Shown piece after piece: positions 7,825 through 14,917 of a stretch of 44,126 bases of DNA. Source of the stretch: JBOGVA01 sp050692195. Its GTDB lineage: Bacteria; Actinomycetota; UBA4738. The stretch's first letter is position 1; each line of letters begins with the position of its first letter. Position numbers and translations under genes: made by a program. Under the pieces are notes generated by a model. It worked only from the letters and a program-made list of their open reading frames with translations. It was not told the DNA's origin and made no database searches. The DNA is taken from the NCBI GenBank assembly GCA_050692195.1, contig JBOGVA010000015.1, positions 1-44,126 on the forward strand. Reading direction: 5' to 3'.

Positions 7825-10800
7825 CTACGAGCAGCCGCTGGTGGAGCCGCAGGACGTGCAGACATAGCACGATCCGGCCGGCTGCATCTTCGACCCGCAT
7901 GCGTAGCACAGGGGCGCATCCAGCTCCCGGGCGCTCGGCGCCTCGGCTTCTGGCACATCCGATAGCTGGATCAGCCTGGCCTGCTCGGGCCCCCGGCCTC
8001 CGGTGACCTCGGCCCCGTTCGACGCCCCGTTCACCTGAGCGTTCGCGTACTCCTTGCGCTCGTCGACCGTCTGGATGCCCATGCCCGCCCGCTTCTCGGG
8101 GGTGAGGTACTCCAGGGCCAGCCGCCTGAACACGTAGTCGACCAGGGACGAGGCGAACCTGATGTCGGGGTCGTTCGTGATGCCCGAGGGCTCGAAGCGC
8201 ATGTTGACGAACTTCGACACGAACGCCTCGAGCGGCACGCCGTACTGGAGCCCGATCGACACGGCGATGGCGAAGGCGTCCATGACGCCGGAGAGCGTGG
8301 ACCCTTGCTTGGCGACCTTCAGGAAGACCTCCCCGACGCCGTCGCTCTCGTACTCGCCGGCGGTGATGTAGCCCTCGGCCTCCCCCACCGCGAACGAGAA
8401 GGTCTTGGCCGGTCGCCGGGCGGGAAGACGCCGGCGGATGGGCTGGCCCGGCAGCTCCACCGTGGGCTCGCCGACCTTCGCCCCGGGCACCCTCTTCCTC
8501 TCCGCCGAGAGCGGCTGGGCGACCTTGCAGTTGTCCCGGTAGATGGCGATGGCCTTCAGGCCGAGCTTCCAGCCGTCCACGAACAGCTGCTCGACCTCCT
8601 CCACGGTGGCCTGCTCGGGCATGTTGACCGTCTTGGAGATGGCCCCGGAGATGAACGGCTGCGCCGCGGCCATCATCTTCACGTGGCCGGTGTAGTGGAT
8701 CGCCCGCTCACCCATGGAGCAGTCGAACACGGGGTAGTGCTCCTCCTTGAGCATGGGAGCGCCCACCACCGTGTTGTGCTCGGAGATGTAGGCCACGACG
8801 CCCTGGACCTGGTCCTCCCCGTATCCGAGGCGCCTGAGCGCCCGGGGCACCGTCTGGTTGACGATCTGCATCGAGCCTCCGCCCACGAGCTTCTTGGTCT
8901 TGACCAGCGCCAGGTCGGGCTCGATCCCGGTGGTGTCACAGTCGAGGAGGAACGAGATGGTCCCGGTCGGCGCGAGCACGGTGGCCTGTGCGTTGCGGTA
9001 TCCGTGCTCCTCCCCCAGGGCGATCGCCTCGTCCCACGCCGTCTTGGCCGCCTGGAGGAGCCCCTCCGGTACCAGCTCGGCGTCGATCTCGTCCGCCGCG
9101 GCGCGATGCTTGCGCACCACCCGGAGCATTGCGTCGCGGTTCGGCGCGTAGCCCGCGAACGGCCCCATCACCTCGGCGACCTTCGTGCTGGTTCGGTAGG
9201 CATGCCCGGTCATGAGCGCGGTGATGACGGCCGCCCAGGCCCACCCACCTTCGGAGTCGTACGGAAGTCCCCGGGCCATGAGGAGCGCCCCGAGGTTCGC
9301 GTAGCCCAGGCCGAGCTGGCGGAAGGCCTTGGCGTTCCGCTCGATCTTCTCGGTGGGGTAGCTGGAGTTGCCGACGATGATCTCCTGGGCGGTGAACACG
9401 ATCTCCACGGCCTGCTTGAAGCTGGGAATGTCGAATGTGCCGTCCTCGTCCAGGAACTTGAGCAGGTTCAGCGACGCCAGATTGCACGCGCTGTTGTCGA
9501 GGTGAACATACTCGGAGCAGGGGTTGGACGCGTTGATCCGGCCGGACGCGGGGCAGGTGTGCCAGTCGTTGGTGGTGGTGTCGTACTGCATCCCGGGATC
9601 CGCGCATTCCCAGGCCGCCTGGGCGATCTCCCGCATGAGGTCTCGGGCTCGCACCGTCTCCAGCGTCTTCTCAGAGACGACCGCCTTGAGCTTCCAGTCG
9701 CGGTCGTCCAGGTAGGCCCGCATGAACTCGTCGGTGACCCGTACGGAGTTGTTCGCGTTCTGGTACTGCATCGAATAGGCGTCCTTGCCGTCGACGTCCA
9801 TGTCGAATCCCGCGTCCCGCAGCACCCGGGCCTTGCGCTCCTCGACGGCCTTGCACCAGATGAAGTCCCGGACGTCGGGGTGATCGACGTTCAGTACGAC
9901 CATCTTCGCGGCGCGGCGGGTCTTCCCCCCCGACTTGATCGTGCCCGCCGAGGCGTCTGCCCCCCGCATGAAGGAGACCGGGCCGCTGGCCAGGCCTCCA
10001 CCCGCAAGCTGCTCCTTGGATGAGCGAAGGGGCGAGAGGTTGATCCCCGAGCCCGAGCCGCCCTTGAAGATGATGCCCTCCTCGCCGTACCAGTTGAGGA
10101 TGGACCTCATGGTGTCGTCGATCGAGAGGATGAAGCAGTTGTGCACAACGACATTGTTCGAGAGATAGTGTCCGCTCTGGGTCTGGATGTCGTAGACCTT
10201 CTGCTCTCCCAGATCCAGGATCTCTACGATCTCTTCCTCGCGAAGATCGGGGCAGTCCTTCCCGTTCAGGCTAAGGGACTCTTCGAGCTTGGCGTCCTTA
10301 CTCCATCCGATGAAGCCAACGGTCTCAGCAAAGCGACGGCGCTCGCTCCGGTAGGAGATATCGATCTCCCAGAGGTCGCTTCTGTTCTCGCGCTTCTCAA
10401 GCTTGCGGAAGCGCCGCGAGTAGATACCCAGGCGAAGGAGCAGCAGCTGGAGATCCTCCGTCCATTTCTCGCTTATCACAGCCAGGCCGATGCGAGTGCT
10501 TCCTCCCTGGGTCGAGACGAAGCCTTCACTTTGAAAGACGCTTCGAAGGTAGGCGGTCACGACTTCTAGCGGAACCGTCCACAGCGATTCCGGAACTCGT
10601 ATGTCATGCCGGCGAGAGGCGAGGCCGTGCCTCTCCACGAAGTCCCGTAGTCGCTCACCGTAGAGGCGGATCCTTCGGTACTCTGGGATACCGTCAACCG
10701 GCCGAATCTTCCGGTGAACATCTGGAAAGACCACGTCAAGGTGTTCCTTGATCCAAACGTACTCCTCGGTGTTCGCGAGTTGGAACTCAATGGTGAGCGA

Positions 10801-11661
10801 GCGGTTCGTTCCACGCTTGTATTGCCCAACAAAGCCATCGGCCTGGAGCCACCCAGCCAGGGCAGCCTCTGAGACGGACATTTCGTCCGCGACTTGATTC
10901 GAGCCACTGGGGCGACGGGGCTGGACATGCAGACGCAAACCCGGGCGAAGCTCATCCACTCGGAGCCAACTGGAGCTTGTGCGCCTCTGCTCAACAGCCT
11001 CAACCAAGTGGTCCGCCGTTGCCTCGATGAACATCCCGTTCCGAAGCAAGACTCGATAGACCCGCTTGACCCCGTTGTTCTTGACCGCAACAACCCTGGT
11101 GATTCCATTCGAACTGTGGACTTCCAGACCGATTAGTTCTCGGTCAACGATGTCGCCGATCGGCATGAAGCCGGCAGGCGTGGAAACCAGCGCTTGCCAT
11201 GGTTGGCATGCCGAGCATTGCGGGCTCTCCTCCACGCCCACGTTGAACCACACGGGGGAGTTGAAGGCGGCCTTCTGCTTCACGAGCAGGTGGGTGAGCT
11301 CGTCCGAGAACGTCCGGGCATCCGCGTCGCTGGCGAAGTAACCCTCTTTCTGGCCCCAGCCGGTGATCGTGTCGACGACCCGTCCCACCATCTGACGGAC
11401 GGAGGACTCCCTCTGCGGAGTCCCGAGCGGGCCTCTGAAGTACTTCTGGGCGACGATGTTCGTGGCGTTCTGGGACCACGGCTTGGGGAACTCCACCTCT
11501 CGCTGCTCGAAGGCGTTCCCCCCCTCCTTGTAGTTGGGGATGACGGCGTCGCGGACCTCCCATTCCACTTCGTCGAACGGGTGCACGCCTTCTTTCGAGA
11601 AGTGACGCTTGAACGCGAGCCCCTCCCGCCTGACCGCCACGTCCCTTTCCTTGGTCGCCAC
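7825..11661 (-). CDS. nrdJ: Adenosylcobalamin-dependent (class II) ribonucleotide reductase with an intein
   Basis: Reduces ribonucleotides to deoxyribonucleotides using adenosylcobalamin to generate the thiyl radical. The precursor is 1278 residues; removing the intein (residues 152-508) leaves 921. The N-terminal extein ends PQCSA and resumes CFILSIDDTMRSI; later come FKGGSGSGINLSPLRSS, the radical-site motif NPCSE (about 713-717), NSACNLASLNL with the partner cysteine, and PTGTISFLLDCDTTGIEPD. The C-terminus CYACGSKMQPAG, then CYVCTSCGSTSGCS, is the cysteine-rich redox or metal-binding tail common in NrdJ. The GTG at 11661 has TCAGGAGGGCGAC before it; the frame stays open 64 codons upstream without a better start. 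dut follows after 10 bases. Confidence 0.95.
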   Translation of the reverse strand: MATKERDVAVRREGLAFKRHFSKEGVHPFDEVEWEVRDAVIPNYKEGGNAFEQREVEFPKPWSQNATNIVAQKYFRGPLGTPQRESSVRQMVGRVVDTITGWGQKEGYFASDADARTFSDELTHLLVKQKAAFNSPVWFNVGVEESPQCSACQPWQALVSTPAGFMPIGDIVDRELIGLEVHSSNGITRVVAVKNNGVKRVYRVLLRNGMFIEATADHLVEAVEQRRTSSSWLRVDELRPGLRLHVQPRRPSGSNQVADEMSVSEAALAGWLQADGFVGQYKRGTNRSLTIEFQLANTEEYVWIKEHLDVVFPDVHRKIRPVDGIPEYRRIRLYGERLRDFVERHGLASRRHDIRVPESLWTVPLEVVTAYLRSVFQSEGFVSTQGGSTRIGLAVISEKWTEDLQLLLLRLGIYSRRFRKLEKRENRSDLWEIDISYRSERRRFAETVGFIGWSKDAKLEESLSLNGKDCPDLREEEIVEILDLGEQKVYDIQTQSGHYLSNNVVVHNCFILSIDDTMRSILNWYGEEGIIFKGGSGSGINLSPLRSSKEQLAGGGLASGPVSFMRGADASAGTIKSGGKTRRAAKMVVLNVDHPDVRDFIWCKAVEERKARVLRDAGFDMDVDGKDAYSMQYQNANNSVRVTDEFMRAYLDDRDWKLKAVVSEKTLETVRARDLMREIAQAAWECADPGMQYDTTTNDWHTCPASGRINASNPCSEYVHLDNSACNLASLNLLKFLDEDGTFDIPSFKQAVEIVFTAQEIIVGNSSYPTEKIERNAKAFRQLGLGYANLGALLMARGLPYDSEGGWAWAAVITALMTGHAYRTSTKVAEVMGPFAGYAPNRDAMLRVVRKHRAAADEIDAELVPEGLLQAAKTAWDEAIALGEEHGYRNAQATVLAPTGTISFLLDCDTTGIEPDLALVKTKKLVGGGSMQIVNQTVPRALRRLGYGEDQVQGVVAYISEHNTVVGAPMLKEEHYPVFDCSMGERAIHYTGHVKMMAAAQPFISGAISKTVNMPEQATVEEVEQLFVDGWKLGLKAIAIYRDNCKVAQPLSAERKRVPGAKVGEPTVELPGQPIRRRLPARRPAKTFSFAVGEAEGYITAGEYESDGVGEVFLKVAKQGSTLSGVMDAFAIAVSIGLQYGVPLEAFVSKFVNMRFEPSGITNDPDIRFASSLVDYVFRRLALEYLTPEKRAGMGIQTVDERKEYANAQVNGASNGAEVTGGRGPEQARLIQLSDVPEAEAPSARELDAPLCYACGSKMQPAGSCYVCTSCGSTSGCS
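10138..11208 (-). other. Intein with LAGLIDADG homing-endonuclease domain, inside nrdJ
   Basis: A 357-residue in-frame insertion between SA and C of the NrdJ QCSAC active-site segment. It begins with Cys1 (CQPWQALVSTPAGFMPIGD, block A), has a TxxH motif (ATADHLV, block B), and ends VYDIQTQSGHYLSNNVVVHN (blocks F and G) with the terminal His-Asn, followed by extein Cys+1. All residues for class 1 splicing are present. The middle contains two LAGLIDADG motifs, ALAGWLQADGFVG (precursor residues about 267-279) and AYLRSVFQSEGFV (about 370-382), each with an acidic residue at the catalytic place (D in ADG, E in SEG). The endonuclease is therefore probably intact. The DNA is less GC-rich than the flanking nrdJ, as expected for a mobile segment. 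Confidence 0.95.
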
Positions 11662-11733
11662 GTCGCCCTCCTGACCGAGAACCAACTGCGAAAGGCCCTG
11701 ACCGGTGGATTTCCCTGGGGATGGACGGTGGAA

Positions 11734-11751
11734 AATCACATCGGTGTGATT
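11734..11751. repeat. 18-bp palindrome in the nrdJ leader
   Basis: AATCACA and TGTGATT are perfect inverted arms around TCGG. It begins just after the predicted nrdJ transcription start, and its CACA/TGTG ends resemble the nearby NrdR boxes but with a shorter centre (4 instead of 6). It may be an extra operator or a leader hairpin. Confidence 0.5.
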
Positions 11752-11759
11752 CAGGCCGG

Positions 11760-11789
11760 ATTGTGCCCCACGGACCTGCCGGCTGTCAA
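11760..11789 (-). promoter_or_regulatory. Predicted nrdJ promoter
   Basis: Minus-strand TTGACA (11784-11789) and CACAAT (11760-11765) separated by 18 bases, predicting a start near 11753 and a leader of about 90 bases. A pair of NrdR boxes lies 20-76 bases upstream of the -35 element. Confidence 0.5.
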
Positions 11790-11808
11790 GGCGGTCAGTG
11801 ACAATATT

Positions 11809-11824
11809 CTCCCACATCTTGTAG
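11809..11824. promoter_or_regulatory. Second, degenerate NrdR box upstream of nrdJ
   Basis: CTCCCACATCTTGTAG shares the core ACATCTTGT with the perfect box at 11850-11865 (read on its minus strand). The centres are 41 bases apart, close to four helical turns, so both could be bound on the same face. Confidence 0.45.
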
Positions 11825-11849
11825 AAAGGTGCGGGCTGAAGGCCCTGAA

Positions 11850-11865
11850 CCACAAGATGTTGTGG
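11850..11865. promoter_or_regulatory. NrdR box upstream of nrdJ
   Basis: CCACAAGATGTTGTGG, a near-perfect dyad that fits the NrdR box pattern (ACAC, A/T-rich centre, GTGT). The identical 16 bases occur again at the nrdR promoter. It lies four bases past the nrdR stop codon. Confidence 0.8.
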
Positions 11866-11868
11866 GTC

Positions 11869-12348
11869 TTAGTGGCGACCCTTCGACCCGGTTGGCTCCC
11901 TCTTCTGCAACAGGAGCCCGAGCTCTCGCTCGAAGTCCGTGATCTCCTGGAAGTCCTTGTACACGCTGGCGAAGCGGAGGTACGCCACGTCGTCGATCCG
12001 CCCCAGGAGGGCGAGAACCTCCAGCCCGACTTCCTGTGTGGTGATCACCGGGCCCTTGCGGCGCAGCTTCTCCTCGACCCGGTCCACCAAGTGCGTCACC
12101 TGCTCGCTGGTGACCGGGCGATTCTTGATCGCCTTCATCACGCCACCGACCACCTTGGCCCGATCGAAGGGCTCCTTGGCACCGTCTCGCTTCACCACGG
12201 TGAGGCTCACCTCTTCCACCCTCTCGAACGTGGTGAAGCGCCGGCCGCACCCGAGACACTCCCGCCGTCTCCGGACCGAGGCCCCACCCTCGGCCGCGCG
12301 AGAGTCCACGACCTTGTCGCTTGGATCGCCGCAAGATGGGCAACGCAC
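11869..12348 (-). CDS. nrdR: Transcriptional repressor NrdR
   Basis: ATP/dATP-sensing zinc-ribbon repressor of ribonucleotide reductase genes, 159 residues. The four-cysteine zinc ribbon is complete (MRCPSCGD at 1-8 and ECLGCGRRFTTFER at 30-43), followed by the ATP-cone domain from VVKRDGAKEPFDRAKVVGGV to YLRFASVYKDF. The start is GTG at 12348. It is 207 bases upstream of nrdJ, its expected target. Two potential NrdR sites lie in its own promoter, so autoregulation is likely. In M. tuberculosis nrdR also neighbours a LysM gene and lexA; here an insertion sequence separates them. Confidence 0.97.
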   Translation of the reverse strand: MRCPSCGDPSDKVVDSRAAEGGASVRRRRECLGCGRRFTTFERVEEVSLTVVKRDGAKEPFDRAKVVGGVMKAIKNRPVTSEQVTHLVDRVEEKLRRKGPVITTQEVGLEVLALLGRIDDVAYLRFASVYKDFQEITDFERELGLLLQKREPTGSKGRH

Positions 12349-12376
12349 GAAAGACCCCCGGGAAGGAAGAGTGTTG

Positions 12377-12392
12377 CCACAAGATGTTGTGG
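12377..12392. promoter_or_regulatory. NrdR box at the nrdR start site
   Basis: CCACAAGATGTTGTGG, identical to the box upstream of nrdJ. By promoter spacing it covers about +1 to +16 of the nrdR transcript. A second dyad, TCCATATGGA (12411-12420), has its centre 31 bases away, the usual spacing of paired NrdR boxes, but its flanks match poorly. Confidence 0.78.
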
Positions 12393-12398
12393 TTCCCC

Positions 12399-12427
12399 AG
12401 CCTAGCCGCCTCCATATGGACGGTCAA
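12399..12427 (-). promoter_or_regulatory. nrdR promoter
   Basis: Minus-strand TTGACC (12422-12427) and TAGGCT (12399-12404) with an exact 17-base spacer. The spacer contains the palindrome TCCATATGGA, and the predicted start at about 12392 coincides with the edge of the perfect NrdR box. The insertion sequence at 12436 ends 8 bases upstream of the -35 hexamer. Confidence 0.7.
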
Positions 12428-12435
12428 GGCTGCGA

Positions 12436-12463
12436 GTTGCATCACCGGAAATGTCCTCGACGG
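12436..12463. repeat. Left terminal inverted repeat of the insertion sequence
   Basis: Starts GTTGCATCAC, then five variable bases and ATGTCCTCGA. It pairs with the reverse complement of 13803-13831. Confidence 0.75.
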
Positions 12464-12544
12464 ACCACCCTGCGCCTCATCTGAGATGTCCTCGAAGCGC
12501 CACTCTCCTGGCGGGCCAACCGGCCCTGCAGGAGGAGGGGTGCC

Positions 12545-13820
12545 GTGGGCCTTTCGATGGCAGAACGCAAGGCGGTGACGAAGGAGATGCTCAAGCGCTA
12601 CGCGAGGGGATCCAAGACCGAAAAGGGTCGGGTCCTGGAGGAGCTGTGCGCCCTCACGGGCTGGACCCGCCGGCACGCCCGGCGGGCCTTGGCCACGGCC
12701 GCCCAGGGCAGGATCGATCGCCCCAGGCGCCCCAGGGAACGGGTCTACGGACCGCAGGTCCTGGTCCATCTGCGCCGCATCTGGGCGGTGCTGGATGGCC
12801 CCGCCGGCAAGCGCCTGGCCCCGTTCATGGCCGAGATCGTCCAGGCCCTGGAGCGCTGCGGCGAGCTCGAGGTGACCCCGGAGGTCCGATCCAAGCTCCT
12901 GGCGATCTCCTCGGCCACGATCGATCGGATGCTCGCCCCGGAGCGGGCCAGGCTGAGGGTCAAGGGCCGCTCGGGGACCAAGCCCGGGTCCATGCTCAAG
13001 CGCCAGATCCCCATCCGGACCTTCGCCGAGTGGAACGAGGACCGGGCCGGGTTCTGCGAAGTCGATCTGGTCGGCCACGACGGCGGGAACCCGGCCGGGG
13101 AGTTCTGCCACACCCTGGACCTGGACCTGCGTGAAGACCGGGTGGACCGAGCCCCGAGCCATCAGGACAAAGGCCCAGCGGTGGGTCCGGGAGGCCATGG
13201 CCGACATCGAGAGGGACCTTCCGTTCCCCCTGCTCGGCATCGACTGCGACAACGGCAGCGAGTTCATCAACGTGGAGCTGTTCGGATGGTGCGAGGCCCG
13301 CGAGATCACCTTCACTCGGTCGCGGCCCAACCGCAAGAACGACAACTGCTTCATCGAGCAGAAGAACTGGCCGGTGGTCCGCCAGCAGGTCGGCTACCTG
13401 CGCTACGACACCCCCGAGGAGCTCGAGTGCCTCCGCGAGCTGTACTCGTACCTGCGCCTGTACATCAACTTCTTCCAGCCCCAGATGAAGCTCGTGTCCA
13501 AGGTTCGAGACGGCTCGAAGGTGACCAAGCACTACGACACCGCCCGCACGCCCTACCGGAGGGTGCTGGACCTGCCGGAGATCCCCCAGGAGACAAAGGA
13601 CGCCCTCAGCGAGACCTACCGTTCGTTGAACCCCGCCGAGCTCAAACGGGCCATCGGTCGGTGCCAGGACCGGCTGATCGCCATGGCCAAGTCCAAGTCC
13701 GAGACCCGAAAGGAGGTGAGTCGTCCGCCGGATCACCCCTACAGGAGGACCATGTCCTGGAGGCAGGCTTCGAGGACATCTTTGGTGATGCAACCGGTGG
13801 ATGCTTCGAGGACATCTTGA
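12545..13820 (+). pseudogene. DDE transposase, frameshifted
   Basis: Product of about 425 residues if intact. An N-terminal helix-turn-helix (GWTRRHARRALATAAQGR, residues 39-56) is followed by a DDE integrase core: first aspartate in FCEVDLVGHDGGN, second in LLGIDCDNGSEFI, glutamate in NDNCFIEQKNW, with 35 residues between the last two. The frame breaks between 13121 and 13130: upstream reads GEFCHTLDLDL, downstream VKTGWTEPRAIRTKAQRWV one frame over, and deleting one base would join them. No slippery heptamer is visible, so programmed frameshifting is unlikely and the element is probably inactive. The GTG at 12545 has GGAGGAGGGGTGCC before it. Confidence 0.8.
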
Positions 13821-13831
13821 CGTGATGCAAC
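13767..13831. repeat. Right end: two tandem copies of the terminal repeat
   Basis: Copies at 13767-13794 and 13803-13831 share GCTTCGAGGACATCTT and GTGATGCAAC, 36 bases apart. The outer copy is the inverted repeat of the left end. The inner copy may be an additional transposase binding site. Confidence 0.75.
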
Positions 13832-13937
13832 AGGGGCTCGTGGATGATGCACCCATGCCGTCGCGCTGATCGCGGGTCTGGAACACGTGCGCAACGTGGA
13901 GTGGTCCCGCTAGGCCAGCGAGACGCCCCGTTCGGCT

Positions 13938-14207
13938 TCAGTCGGGCAGCACGATCAGCTGTCCGGGCCGGACCAGGGCGTTCACCAGGCGATTTCGCCT
14001 GATCAGGTCGTCCACGGCGGGGCGTGGGTCTCCCGTGGCGCCCACGAGCCTGCGGGCGATGCTCCACACCGTGTCGCCGGGCTGGACCGTGTAGGTCCTC
14101 CCGGCATCCGGCGAGCCCCGCGCAACGCCCGCAAAGGCGCCGCCCAGGATCGCTCCCACGACCAAGGCCCGCCCCAGGCGGCCCCACCGAACGCGCGCTC
14201 GAGCCAT
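13938..14207 (-). CDS. LysM-domain protein divergent from lexA, probable SOS cell-division regulator
   Basis: An 89-residue protein: a basic start (MARARVRWGRLGR), one membrane helix or signal anchor (ALVVGAILGGAFAGVA), and a single LysM peptidoglycan-binding domain (TYTVQPGDTVWSIARRLVG to GQLIVLPD). Position and layout match the SOS-induced division inhibitors encoded opposite lexA, such as YneA in Bacillus and Rv2719c (ChiZ) in M. tuberculosis. It lacks an obvious hydrolase domain. The ATG at 14207 is exactly the +1 of a promoter with a LexA box in its spacer, so the mRNA is probably leaderless and DNA-damage-induced. Confidence 0.85.
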   Translation of the reverse strand: MARARVRWGRLGRALVVGAILGGAFAGVARGSPDAGRTYTVQPGDTVWSIARRLVGATGDPRPAVDDLIRRNRLVNALVRPGQLIVLPD

Positions 14208-14213
14208 GGCAGG

Positions 14214-14242
14214 AGTATCCCGAACATGTGTTCGCTTGTCAA
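14214..14242 (-). promoter_or_regulatory. SOS promoter of the LysM gene with LexA box
   Basis: Minus-strand TTGACA (14237-14242), 17-base spacer, GATACT (14214-14219). The perfect LexA box CGAACATGTGTTCG (14221-14234) fills the spacer. The predicted start is the A of the ATG at 14207. Confidence 0.85.
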
Positions 14243-14245
14243 GAT

Positions 14246-14285
14246 CGAACACATGTTTGATTGTCCCGAAAGGCCGTGCTAGGTT
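14246..14285 (+). promoter_or_regulatory. lexA promoter with LexA box
   Basis: TTGATT (14257-14262), 17-base spacer, TAGGTT (14280-14285). A second LexA box, CGAACACATGTTTG (14246-14259), overlaps the -35 hexamer, so LexA should repress its own gene. Confidence 0.8.
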
Positions 14286-14302
14286 CTGTGCCGGAGGAAC
14301 GT

Positions 14303-14917
14303 ATGGACAGCATCACGGCGCGGCAGCGACGCATCCTGGAGTACATCCGGCGGACCGTCCAGGAAAGGGGATACCCCCCGACCGTCCGCGAGATCGGCGA
14401 GGCCGTGGGCCTCGCCTCCAGCTCGAGCGTCCACGCCCAGCTGGCGAACCTCGAGCGCCTGGGACTGGTCAGGCGGGACGCCACCAAGCCGCGGGCCATG
14501 GAGCTGCGCCTGCCGGGCACCCAGAGGCCCAAGGGGGTGAGTGTTCCCCTGGTCGGAAGGATCGCGGCGGGAACCCCCGTGCTGGCGGACCAGAACGTGG
14601 AGGATCACCTGCTCCTGCCGGCGGGGTACGCGGGTGACGATGACCATTTCGCCCTGCGCGTGAGTGGGGAATCCATGAGGGATGCCGGCATCCTCGACGG
14701 CGACGTCGTGGTGGTGAGGCGCCAAGACGTGGCCGAAGAGGGGGCGATCGTGGCGGCCCTGCTGTCCGGCCCGGCCGAGGACGAGGCAACGATCAAGCGG
14801 TTCCACCGCCAGGATGGCCGGGTGGTGCTGGTTCCGGCGAACCCTGCGTTCGAGCCCACGCCGCTGCAGGCCGGACGGATCCTGGGGAAGGTGGTCGCGG
14901 TCCTCAGGAAGGTCTAG
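14303..14917 (+). CDS. lexA: SOS repressor LexA
   Basis: A 204-residue repressor that cuts itself when RecA filaments form. The N-terminal winged helix (TARQRRILEYIRRTVQERGY to SSSVHAQLANLERLGLV) is followed by an S24 peptidase domain: cleavage site Ala89-Gly90 in RIAAGTPV, catalytic Ser124 in SGESM and Lys165 in ATIKRF. The ATG at 14303 follows CCGGAGGAACGT; an earlier in-frame GTG at 14261 would lie upstream of the predicted promoter -10 and is not used. It converges on hflX, the two stop codons sharing CTAG. Confidence 0.98.
   Translation: MDSITARQRRILEYIRRTVQERGYPPTVREIGEAVGLASSSSVHAQLANLERLGLVRRDATKPRAMELRLPGTQRPKGVSVPLVGRIAAGTPVLADQNVEDHLLLPAGYAGDDDHFALRVSGESMRDAGILDGDVVVVRRQDVAEEGAIVAALLSGPAEDEATIKRFHRQDGRVVLVPANPAFEPTPLQAGRILGKVVAVLRKV

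Larger units (their letters stand above)
12436..13831 (+). mobile_element. Insertion sequence with a DDE transposase
   Basis: About 1.4 kb bounded by imperfect inverted repeats: left GTTGCATCAC...ATGTCCTCGACG (12436-12463), right GCTTCGAGGACATC...GTGATGCAAC (13803-13831). A second copy of the repeat lies inside each end (ATGTCCTCGAAGC at 12485-12497; a full 28-base copy at 13767-13794). No clear target-site duplication is seen. The transposase is of the IS481/IS3-like DD35E type, possibly the unclassified ISNCY grouping. It lies between the LysM gene and nrdR. Confidence 0.8.

Noticed and set aside
8305..10023. A 572-codon plus-strand open frame opposite nrdJ
   Set aside because: It is the antisense shadow of the GC-rich nrdJ coding sequence; no ribosome binding site or domain, and nrdJ on the other strand is certain.
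11662..11853. N-terminal extension of NrdJ
   Set aside because: The frame is open, but it covers the predicted promoter and leader, and the GTG at 11661 has an excellent ribosome binding site.
11662..11868. Cobalamin riboswitch in front of nrdJ
   Set aside because: The 207-base gap lacks a recognisable B12-box and is largely taken up by NrdR boxes and a promoter.
11194..12405. A 403-codon plus-strand frame opposite nrdR and the start of nrdJ
   Set aside because: Shadow of nrdR and nrdJ; it crosses their promoters and has no family signature.
11795..13354. A long minus-strand frame crossing the IS and nrdR
   Set aside because: It runs through the IS end, the nrdR promoter and the transposase in antisense; open only because of high GC.
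13832..13937. A short plus-strand reading ALIAGLEHVRNVEWSR ending in TAG
   Set aside because: Looks coding over 20 residues but has a stop close upstream and no start; too short to call, possibly a remnant cut by the IS.
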